64,000 nt of DNA from assembly GCF_009827335.1 (NCBI RefSeq), contig NZ_WTYH01000001.1:434001-498000 (forward strand), in the 5' to 3' direction. Origin of the DNA: Aurantiacibacter arachoides. Its GTDB lineage: Bacteria > Pseudomonadota > Alphaproteobacteria > Sphingomonadales > Sphingomonadaceae. Within the stretch, counting starts at the first letter, position 1, and every line of letters begins with the position of its first letter. Below are positions 57,370 through 64,000 of the stretch, piece by piece. Under the pieces are notes generated by a model. It worked only from the letters and a program-made list of their open reading frames with translations, made no database searches and was not told the origin of the DNA. A program made the position numbers and the translations under genes.

Positions 57370-58194
57370 ATGACGCAATACCAGCACGTAACCGCCGACA
57401 CCTCCGTCTATCGCGATGGCACCATCAAGCTGCATGGACCCGAAGGGTTCGAGGGGATGCGCAGGGCCGGCCAGCTGGCCGCGCGCATTCTCGACGAGAT
57501 GACCGCCCGCGTGCAGCCCGGCGTCAGCACCGACGAACTTGACCGGGTCGTGCGCGAGATGACGCTGGATGGCGGCGCCGTGCCGGCGACGCTCGGCTAT
57601 CGCGGCTACACCCATTCGTGCTGCATCAGCATCAACCACGTCGTCTGCCACGGCATCCCCAGCGACAAGCGCCTGAAGGAAGGCGACATCGTCAACATCG
57701 ACGTGACCCCCTTGCTGGATGGCTGGCACGGCGACACCAGCCGGATGTATTTCGCCGGCGAACCGTCGATCAAGGCGAAGAAGCTGGTGGAGGTGACCTA
57801 CGAGTGCCTGATGATCGGCATCGCCGAGGCAAAGCCGGGGGCGCGGCTGGGCAACATCGGCGCGGCGATCCAGGCTCATGCCGAAAGCCAGCGGTACGGC
57901 GTGGTGCGCGATTTCTGCGGGCACGGCCTTGGCCGCCTGTTCCATGACGCGCCGGAGGTGGTCCATGCCGCCCGCGCGGGCACCGGGCCGGAACTGAAGC
58001 CGGGCATGTTCATGACGATCGAACCGATGATCAACCTTGGCCGCCCGGCCGTGAAACTGCTCAACGACGGATGGACCGCGGTGACCCGCGACAAGAGCCT
58101 GTCCGCGCAGTTCGAACATTCGATCGGCATTACCGATCAGGGCGCGGAGATCTTCACCACGTCGCCGCAGGGGCTGCACCAGCCGAGTGACTGA
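57370..58194 (+). CDS. map: Methionine aminopeptidase type I
   Basis: A 274-residue MetAP removing the initiator Met. The metal ligands are visible as Asp in NIDVTPLLDGWHGDTSRM (two Asp), His in CGHGLGRLFH, Glu in TIEPM and Glu in FEHSIGI; HVVCHGIP carries the substrate His. Standard single-domain form with a short N-terminal extension. Confidence 0.96.
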   Translation: MTQYQHVTADTSVYRDGTIKLHGPEGFEGMRRAGQLAARILDEMTARVQPGVSTDELDRVVREMTLDGGAVPATLGYRGYTHSCCISINHVVCHGIPSDKRLKEGDIVNIDVTPLLDGWHGDTSRMYFAGEPSIKAKKLVEVTYECLMIGIAEAKPGARLGNIGAAIQAHAESQRYGVVRDFCGHGLGRLFHDAPEVVHAARAGTGPELKPGMFMTIEPMINLGRPAVKLLNDGWTAVTRDKSLSAQFEHSIGITDQGAEIFTTSPQGLHQPSD

Positions 58195-58257
58195 TATTCG
58201 GGGCACTTCCCGCCGCGGCTCGCGTTAGGCAGGCTGACGCGAGGAAAACCTGCTCCC

Positions 58258-59502
58258 ATGTACGAATTCGACAGCTACCACATCCTGCTGGCCGGTGCGG
58301 GCGCGATCATCATCGCGTCGTACTGGCTGCCGCGGTACTTTTCCGGCCGGGAACCGGCGGCGGCGCCGCTGCTGATCCTGACCGGCCTGGTGCTATTCCT
58401 GTTCGTTCCGGGAATGCCTGCCGCCATCGATCCCCTGACCAACCCGTTCGCCTGGGAAGCCACGGCGGAACTGGCGGTCATCATCGGTCTGTTCGGCGTG
58501 GGGCTCAGGATCGACAAGCTGTTCGGTCACGGCCTGTGGAAGCCCACCTTCCGATTGCTGGTATTCGGCATGCCGCTTACCATCATCGCGCTGGCCCTGT
58601 TCGGCTGGATGGCGGCGGGCATGACGCTGGCGGGTGGACTGCTGCTGGGCGCGATCCTGTCGCCCACCGATCCCGTGCTGGCCGGCGACGTGCAGGTCGG
58701 CCCACCGCTGGAAGGGGGCGAGCATCCGGTCCGCTATGCCCTGACCACAGAGGCCGGACTGAACGACGGGCTGGCTTTTCCCTTCGTCCACCTGGGCATC
58801 GCGATCGCCTCTGCCGGAGCGATCACCGGCGCGCTGCTGACCGAATGGGTATTGATAGACGTCGCCTACCGCATCGCGATGGGCGCGTTGGGCGGGGCGG
58901 CATCGGGCTGGTTGCTGGGGCGGATCCTGTTTTTCTGGCCGCGCTCCAACGCCCTCTCGCTAACGCAGGCGGGCGTCATCGCCTTTGCCGGGGTGATCTT
59001 CGCCTATGGCCTGACCGAGCTTGCCGAAGGATACGGCTTCATCGCCGCCTTCGTGGCCGGCCTGGTGCTGCGCCGGGTGGAATCCGAAGACCGGTTCCAC
59101 GAACGGCTGCACAGCTTTTCGGAAGCACTCGAGCATACGCTCACCGCCATCATCCTGGTGGCGCTGGGAGCAGCGATCCCGGTGTTGTGGCCCTATCTTG
59201 ACCTGAGCCATGCGCTGATCGGGCTGGCGCTGATCTTCCTTATCCGCCCGCTGCTTGGCTGGCTGTCCCTTGCCGGCGCGGGGCTGCCCTCTCGCGAGCG
59301 GTGGACCGTGGCCTTTTACGGCATCCGCGGCATCGGCTCGATCTATTACCTCGCCTATGCGGGCAATCATGTGGAGCTGGTGGACGAAGGTGCGCTGTGG
59401 GCAACGGTGGCCTTTACCATCGTCGTGTCCGCCATCGTCCACGGCCTCAGCGCCGGTGTCGCTGTCAGCCGCGCAACGGGCGAGGAAGAGGCGCCCGCCT
59501 GA
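58258..59502 (+). CDS. Cation/proton antiporter (CPA1, NhaP-like)
   Basis: A 414-residue polytopic antiporter with about 12 helices. The ion-binding region shows SPTDPVLAGDVQVGPP and TTEAGLNDGLAFPFVHLGIA, the Asp-containing motifs of the NhaP/CPA1 group, with GVGLRIDK earlier. It exchanges Na+ or K+ for protons across the inner membrane. It follows map by 63 bases on the same strand. Confidence 0.9.
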   Translation: MYEFDSYHILLAGAGAIIIASYWLPRYFSGREPAAAPLLILTGLVLFLFVPGMPAAIDPLTNPFAWEATAELAVIIGLFGVGLRIDKLFGHGLWKPTFRLLVFGMPLTIIALALFGWMAAGMTLAGGLLLGAILSPTDPVLAGDVQVGPPLEGGEHPVRYALTTEAGLNDGLAFPFVHLGIAIASAGAITGALLTEWVLIDVAYRIAMGALGGAASGWLLGRILFFWPRSNALSLTQAGVIAFAGVIFAYGLTELAEGYGFIAAFVAGLVLRRVESEDRFHERLHSFSEALEHTLTAIILVALGAAIPVLWPYLDLSHALIGLALIFLIRPLLGWLSLAGAGLPSRERWTVAFYGIRGIGSIYYLAYAGNHVELVDEGALWATVAFTIVVSAIVHGLSAGVAVSRATGEEEAPA

Positions 59503-59526
59503 GCGTGGCGAACATGATCTTGCCCC

Positions 59527-60186
59527 CTAGCCTTCGCGTGCTGCACGGATCGCCGCGCCACCGGCGAACGGGGCCAGCGCAACCAGCAGCAGGCTGATCG
59601 CGGCAGTCAGCGCCAGGCCGCCATCGCCGCCCGTCGACAGCGCGCCCGCGCCGAAGACCAGCAACGGGATTGCGAGCGGCACGAACAAAAGGCCGGAAAG
59701 CGCCGCGCCCGACTTCAGGCTGACGGTGACTGCGGCGATGATCACGCCGATCGCGGCAAGGCCCGGCGTTCCTGCCAGCAGACCCAGTTCCACGATGCGC
59801 AAGGTCGCCCCGTCGATGCCCAGCAGGGCGCTGGCAGGGACCGCGGCAAGCATCACGAAGGGTCCGAAGCTGAGCCAGTGGGCGACCAGACGCGCGGCGA
59901 CGGCCAGCTCCTCGGAAATGCCCCGCAGCGTCCACTGATCGAAGAACCCGGCCTCCAGATCGGGCGCGAACAGGCGGTCGAGCGGCAGGATGGCGGCGAG
60001 CAGCGCGGCCACCCAGATCACCCCGCCGCCGGTGCGGGCGAGCAGCGCCGCATCCGGCCCGACGACGAAGGGGAAAAGCATGGCCACCGACAGGAAGAAC
60101 ACCAGCGGCAGCAGCGTGCCGCCACGCCCCGCGCCCGGCAGCAGCATGGCAAGGTCCCGGCGCAGCAGGGCGAGCAGCGCGCTCAA
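59527..60186 (-). CDS. ccmB: Heme exporter subunit CcmB
   Basis: A 219-residue membrane subunit of the CcmAB(C) cytochrome c maturation system, about six helices, with the CcmB region PLVFFLSVAMLFPFVVGP and RLFAPDLEAGFFDQWTL. It overlaps ccmA by four bases. The other ccm genes are not in the window. Confidence 0.94.
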   Translation of the reverse strand: MSALLALLRRDLAMLLPGAGRGGTLLPLVFFLSVAMLFPFVVGPDAALLARTGGGVIWVAALLAAILPLDRLFAPDLEAGFFDQWTLRGISEELAVAARLVAHWLSFGPFVMLAAVPASALLGIDGATLRIVELGLLAGTPGLAAIGVIIAAVTVSLKSGAALSGLLFVPLAIPLLVFGAGALSTGGDGGLALTAAISLLLVALAPFAGGAAIRAAREG

Positions 60187-60758
60187 GCGGCGTGGTCCGG
60201 CAGGTGCAGCCGACGAGCGGCGGCGAGGCGGAACGGCTGGTGACTGGCGATGATGGCCACGCCGCCAGCGCCCGTGTGGTCGGCCACCATCGCCTCCACC
60301 AGCGCGACAGCATCGGTATCGAGGCCGTTGAGCGGTTCGTCCAGCAGCCAGATCGGTGCATTCTGCCCTGCCAGCCGCGCGATGGCGGCGCGCTTTTTCT
60401 GCCCGGTGGAAAGGTAGCGCACCGGCACGTCCGCAAGGGGCGCGAGACCCAGCCGGTCGAGGTGCTGGTCGTGACCATCGAGCCGCCCCCAGAACGCCAG
60501 GGCGCGGCCAAGCGGCAGATGGTCGTCCAGCGCCAGCCGCCCGTCCACCAGCGCCATCGCGCCTTCGCGGCTTACCTCGCCCGCAAACGGGCGCAGCAGA
60601 CCGGCAAGCACGCGCAGCAGGCTGGTCTTGCCGCAGCCGTTGGGCCCGGCAACGTGCAGCGCTTCGCCCGCGGAAAGGTCGAACGACAGGCCGCGGAACA
60701 GCACGCGCTCGCCACGGCGGCAGGCGAGGGCACGGGCTGAAAGGCGGGCGGGTTCCAT
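60183..60758 (-). CDS. ccmA: Heme exporter ATPase CcmA
   Basis: A 191-residue ABC ATPase of cytochrome c maturation. P-loop GPNGCGKTSLLRVLAGLL, signature LSTGQKKR and Walker B WLLDEPLNGLD are complete. It powers release of heme-CcmE from CcmC. Start ATG 60758; the frame is open for 94 further codons upstream antisense to the pterin dehydratase gene, but the ABC fold begins here. Divergent from the dehydratase gene with 42 bases between. Confidence 0.94.
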   Translation of the reverse strand: MEPARLSARALACRRGERVLFRGLSFDLSAGEALHVAGPNGCGKTSLLRVLAGLLRPFAGEVSREGAMALVDGRLALDDHLPLGRALAFWGRLDGHDQHLDRLGLAPLADVPVRYLSTGQKKRAAIARLAGQNAPIWLLDEPLNGLDTDAVALVEAMVADHTGAGGVAIIASHQPFRLAAARRLHLPDHAA

Positions 60759-60800
60759 CGGCCTCCGCGTTAGGGCAAGGGTGGCGCGACGCGCAAGACG

Positions 60801-61106
60801 ATGGAGCGACTGCACATGGTGGACAGACTGACGAGAGCCGAGGCCGAAGGCGAGATGGCGACGCTGGAGGGCTGGGAATTCAGCCGCGAGGGCGAGGCCA
60901 TCCGCCGCTTCTTCAAGTTCGCCGACTTCGTGGAGGCCTGGGGCTTCATGAGCCGGGTCGCCATCCTGGCGGAAAAGCAGGATCATCACCCGGAATGGTC
61001 GAACGTCTACAACCGGGTGGAGATCGAGCTTACCACCCACGATGCCGACGGCCTGTCCGCACGCGACTTCGAACTGGCGAGTGCCATCGACGCGCTGGTG
61101 CGGTGA
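60801..61106 (+). CDS. phhB: 4a-hydroxytetrahydrobiopterin dehydratase
   Basis: A 101-residue pterin-4a-carbinolamine dehydratase with the [20 protein letters not shown] helix and the active-site [21 protein letters not shown], including the His-His-Pro and Asn-Val. It recycles the pterin cofactor of aromatic hydroxylases; no phenylalanine hydroxylase gene is nearby. A second ATG at 60816 could be the start. Confidence 0.93.
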   Translation: MERLHMVDRLTRAEAEGEMATLEGWEFSREGEAIRRFFKFADFVEAWGFMSRVAILAEKQDHHPEWSNVYNRVEIELTTHDADGLSARDFELASAIDALVR

Positions 61107-61170
61107 TCAACTGCGGGCGGCGTCAACCGGGTCACCCTCGGCTGACGAAATGGGGCAAACCGCGTTTTGG

Positions 61171-62001
61171 CTACGCGTCGGCGGGGTGGCCCTCGCTGTG
61201 CTCGTGCGCGTCGGCCAGGGTGCGGGCGCGGCGGCGCAGCAGGCCGGGCATCCACTTGGCGACGCGGGCCAGCTTTCGCGCCGTCTTGCCCACCAGCCAA
61301 TGGGTGCGCTTGTCCGAGTGCACCGCATCCCATGCCGCTTGCGCCACCACCTCGACCGGCGTGAACTCCAGCCCGGCAGCCACCACCGCATCGCGGATCG
61401 GTGTATTGCGGCTGCGGTTGGGGGCGGCCTGGAGCAGCGGGGTGTCGATGAAGCTGGGCATCAGCGATCGCGAGCGGACGCCGAAGGGCGCCCATTCGGC
61501 ATCGAGGCTTTCCGTCAGAGACCGCACGCCCGCCTTGGTCGCGCCGTAGACGCTTTGGTTCGCCATGCCGTGGATGGCGGCGGCGCTGGCGGTGTTGAGC
61601 AGGCAGGACCCGGGGCCTGCGGCCCTGAGGTAGGGGAAGGCGGCCTTGGCACCGTAGAATACACCGCGCAGGTTCACGTCGATCAGCAGGTCGAGTTCCT
61701 CGTGCGTGACCTCGCTCAGCGGACCGCCCGACGGCAGCCCGGCGTTGTTGGCGACAACGTCGATCCGTCCCGCGTTCAGGGCGGCGAACGCGCCGAGCGC
61801 ATCGGCCCAGCCAGCCCGGTCGGTGACGTCGAACCGGTAGGCGTGGCAGCGGCCGGCAGGTAGCAGGACTTTCGTCTCGTCGAGACCCGCCTGGTTGCGA
61901 TCGGCGATGCCGACCAGCCAGCCCTCGGCGGCAAACTTCAGCGCGATGGCGCGGCCGATGCCGCTGCCGCCGCCGGTGATGAAGATCGCCTTCTGCTGCA
62001 T
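61171..62001 (-). CDS. SDR family oxidoreductase
   Basis: A 276-residue classical short-chain dehydrogenase: TGGGSGIGRAIAL near the start, NNAG, the Ser of NTASAAAIHG and catalytic YGATK. The C-terminal 60 residues are basic and Arg-rich (RRRARTLADAHEH), longer than the core fold needs. A GGAAGGGAG ribosome site precedes ATG 62001. Substrate unknown. Confidence 0.9.
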   Translation of the reverse strand: MQQKAIFITGGGSGIGRAIALKFAAEGWLVGIADRNQAGLDETKVLLPAGRCHAYRFDVTDRAGWADALGAFAALNAGRIDVVANNAGLPSGGPLSEVTHEELDLLIDVNLRGVFYGAKAAFPYLRAAGPGSCLLNTASAAAIHGMANQSVYGATKAGVRSLTESLDAEWAPFGVRSRSLMPSFIDTPLLQAAPNRSRNTPIRDAVVAAGLEFTPVEVVAQAAWDAVHSDKRTHWLVGKTARKLARVAKWMPGLLRRRARTLADAHEHSEGHPADA

Positions 62002-62030
62002 TGTCTCTCTCCCTTCCAAGCCCAATACCC

Positions 62031-62116
62031 GCTCGTCCTGAGCTTGTCGAAGGACCGCCTTTCTTGTCCGCCGTGGTGAACCAGGAGGACAACCCTTCGA
62101 CAAGCTTAAGGTGAGC
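62031..62116. repeat. REPIN-like pair of inverted repeats
   Basis: Arm 1 (62031-62053, containing TGAGCTTGTCGAAGG) and arm 2 (62093-62116, containing CCTTCGACAAGCTTAAG) are inverse copies matching at 18 of 24 positions, all or nearly all differences being transitions. They flank 39 bases between an SDR gene and an S9 peptidase gene. The GAGCTTGTCGAAGG core is familiar to me as a dispersed intergenic repeat of sphingomonads and relatives. A transcript would fold into a long hairpin and could terminate or stabilise either message. Confidence 0.75.
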
Positions 62117-62137
62117 GGGGGGGCGGGGTGAGGGTGC

Positions 62138-64000
62138 CTACAGCCCCTTCACGAACTCTCGCCCGGCGCGGATGTCCGCCGTCGAGGCTGCGAGCGTCTC
62201 GCCCACCGGCTCGGCCCGCCCGCCCAGCACCTCGGCGAGGAAATTCTCGGCAATCGCGTTGAAAGCGATGTTGTTTTCGGGACGCGCGAAGCCGTGGCCC
62301 TCGTCGGGGAAGAGGACGTAGGTCACGGGCACGCCGTCACGCTCCATCGCGTCCACGATCTGATCGCTTTCGGCCTGCTTGACCCTCGGATCGTTGGCCC
62401 CCTGTCCGATCAGCAGCGGACGCACGATGTCCTTTGCGCGGTGGAGCGGGCTCGCCTCCTTCAGTGCCTGCAATCCCTCGGGCGTGCCGGGATCGCCCAT
62501 GCGATCATGGAACTGCTTCACCAGCGGCTCCCAGTAAGGCGGGATGGTTTCCAGCAGCGTTTCCAGGTTCGAAGGGCCGACGATGTCCACCCCGCAGGCG
62601 AACACTTCGGGCGTAAAGGCAAGGCCCACCAGCGTGGCATACCCGCCATAGCTGCCGCCCATGATCGCAATCCTGTCACGCTGGGCCACGCCGCGTTCCA
62701 CCGCCCAGTCGACGGCGTCGATCAGGTCGTCGTGCATGGCCTTTGACCATTGCAGGTTCGCGGCGTTCACGAAGGCCTTGCCGAAGCCCATGGAGCCGCG
62801 GAAGTTGACGCTGAGCACGGCGTAACCACGGTTGGCAAGCCACTGGTGGCTGCGGTTGAAGCCGTAATTATCGCGCGCCCAGGGGCCGCCATGGACCAGC
62901 AGCACCATCGGCACGGCGGCATCCGGCACGCCGTCCTCGTCCGGGTCGCACCCGGGCGGCAGGGTAAGATAGCTCGCCAGTGTCAGGCCGTCGCGCGCAG
63001 GAATTTCCACGGGGTGCATCGGTTGCAGCGGCGCGCCCTCAAGCTCGGGCTTGGTGACGTAGAACCGGGTCAGGCTCATCGCGTCGCGATCGAACAGATA
63101 GGTGGCGATCGGGCCGGTCAGCGGATCGTTCCAGACCAGCCAGCGGCGATCGTCGTCGGTGCGTGACTGGATGCCGAAATCGCCTTCGAACCGCTCGCGC
63201 AGGAAGGCAAAGGCGCTGGCAATGTCGTCGTCCAGAAAGTGATGCTCGGTGCGCAGGTAGGCAGCGCTCCAGCCCTGCACCACGCCGGTGCGCGGATGCC
63301 GGATGGTGCCGCCCACGTCGGCCCTGTCATGCTCGGCCAGCAGGGTGCGGGCCCCTGTTGCCATGTCCTCGGCATAGAGCGCGGCGGTGTCGCGCCCGCG
63401 GCTGTCGATCCAGTAGAGGATGGTGCCATCGGTGGTGTAGCCGGCCATGCTGGTGATGAGCGAATCCTCCATGCCCGTCACCTCACGCGGCGTTTCCGCC
63501 ACCACGCCGTCGATGATCTCGTGCATGTCGGTGCCGCCCGCGGCGTTCTGCCGCACGGCCCAGCGCAGGGTCAGGCTGTCGTCGGCCTCGAACCCAGCCC
63601 ACGCGTTGTTCTCGAACACCAGCGAGAGTTCGCCGGTTTCGAGGTTCAGCAGGTGGACGTCGTGGAACCGCGGGTCGCGATCGTTGAGGCCGACCAGCAG
63701 CCTGTCGCGCTGCGTTTCGGAAACGCCGACGATCTGTACCCGGGTATTCTCGAACGGGGTAAGGCATTTCTCCACGCCGCCGTTCTCCGCGCCGTCCAGC
63801 CCCACTTGGTAGAGCAGGTAGTTCTCGTCCCCGTCGCGGTCACGGATGTACAGCAGGCTCTGGCTGTCGGGCGCCCAGAAATACTGCGGGATGGGCCGAC
63901 CCTCGGCAGCCGTCATGCGGCGAACGTCAGTCTGGTCGTCAGCGGGCGCCATGAACACGTTCATCACCCCCTGCCACGGTGCCATCCAGCTGACCCACTT
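62138..64000 (-). CDS. S9 family prolyl oligopeptidase-like peptidase, N-terminus beyond window
   Basis: The C-terminal 620 residues or so of a serine peptidase with a beta-propeller part and an alpha/beta hydrolase domain (from about 63000 downward). The nucleophile is the Ser of GGSYGGY, the acid is in GQGANDPRV and the His in DEGHGFARP, so the triad is complete; LVHGGPWARDNYG is the oxyanion region. The frame continues past the right edge (KWVSWMAPWQGV), so the apparent ATG at 63985 is internal. Such enzymes are often secreted dipeptidyl or acylaminoacyl peptidases. Confidence 0.92.
   Translation of the reverse strand, partial: KWVSWMAPWQGVMNVFMAPADDQTDVRRMTAAEGRPIPQYFWAPDSQSLLYIRDRDGDENYLLYQVGLDGAENGGVEKCLTPFENTRVQIVGVSETQRDRLLVGLNDRDPRFHDVHLLNLETGELSLVFENNAWAGFEADDSLTLRWAVRQNAAGGTDMHEIIDGVVAETPREVTGMEDSLITSMAGYTTDGTILYWIDSRGRDTAALYAEDMATGARTLLAEHDRADVGGTIRHPRTGVVQGWSAAYLRTEHHFLDDDIASAFAFLRERFEGDFGIQSRTDDDRRWLVWNDPLTGPIATYLFDRDAMSLTRFYVTKPELEGAPLQPMHPVEIPARDGLTLASYLTLPPGCDPDEDGVPDAAVPMVLLVHGGPWARDNYGFNRSHQWLANRGYAVLSVNFRGSMGFGKAFVNAANLQWSKAMHDDLIDAVDWAVERGVAQRDRIAIMGGSYGGYATLVGLAFTPEVFACGVDIVGPSNLETLLETIPPYWEPLVKQFHDRMGDPGTPEGLQALKEASPLHRAKDIVRPLLIGQGANDPRVKQAESDQIVDAMERDGVPVTYVLFPDEGHGFARPENNIAFNAIAENFLAEVLGGRAEPVGETLAASTADIRAGREFVKGL

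Overview
The window is high-GC chromosomal DNA that reads like an alphaproteobacterium of the Sphingomonadales, most probably Erythrobacteraceae. This is inferred from gene content and order, not from a marker gene: an argS-SPOR-nagZ-scpA-scpB-tatA-tatB-tatC run, an ispH-thrB-rnhA run, a Cpa/Tad pilus locus, a tamA-tamB pair, a large TonB-dependent receptor, and a GlnB-GlnA pair. I see no rRNA, tRNA, CRISPR array, insertion sequence or intact prophage. No stretch longer than about 300 bases lacks a gene; the longest gaps are 8692-8916 (before the TonB receptor) and 53365-53617 (before glnB).

Layout. 1-6 kb (minus strand): the end of a chromate transporter, a small translationally coupled protein, a double-domain M16 lipoprotein peptidase and an Ntn-type acylase. 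6-15 kb: clpB, a TonB-dependent receptor with its terminator, an SDR dehydrogenase, MTA phosphorylase and a MarR regulator, followed by two small membrane proteins on the minus strand. 15.7-23.2 kb (minus): a Cpa/Tad locus cpaA-B-C-D-E-tadB-tadC that lacks the motor ATPase gene cpaF/tadA at its expected place. 23.3-27.8 kb: an alpha/beta hydrolase coupled to a D-arginine dehydrogenase-like flavoprotein, meeting ispH-thrB-rnhA head-on. 27.8-35.4 kb (plus): a lipoprotein, then the eight-gene argS-to-tatC run. 35.5-38.5 kb (minus): a 77-residue membrane protein, an amidohydrolase and a hydroxyisobutyrate dehydrogenase-family enzyme carrying a 12-bp tandem repeat. 38.6-47.3 kb (plus): threonine dehydratase, Bpt aminoacyltransferase, TamA and TamB.

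47.3-49.8 kb (minus): a fasciclin lipoprotein, a Gly/Asn-rich secreted protein and a GH24 lysozyme, which look like a small cell-envelope cluster. 49.8-51.5 kb (plus): an XRE regulator and a coupled membrane protein behind three regularly spaced 16-bp operators, then a secreted protein of unknown function. 51.5-56.4 kb (minus): glnA, glnB (TTG start, sigma54-type promoter), argC, an SH3-like protein and a leucyl aminopeptidase. 56.5-59.5 kb (plus): a DUF3298-type lipoprotein, methionine aminopeptidase and a CPA1-type cation/proton antiporter. 59.5-64 kb: ccmB-ccmA, a pterin dehydratase, a second SDR, an inverted-repeat (REPIN-like) element and the C-terminal part of an S9 peptidase cut by the window edge.

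Most of the region is housekeeping and envelope biology (protein export, outer-membrane assembly, pili, peptidoglycan turnover, nitrogen control). The parts I find least ordinary are the Tad locus without its ATPase, the triple operator array, the envelope cluster at 47-50 kb and the in-frame 12-bp repeats. I did not find strong evidence for a wholly new system.
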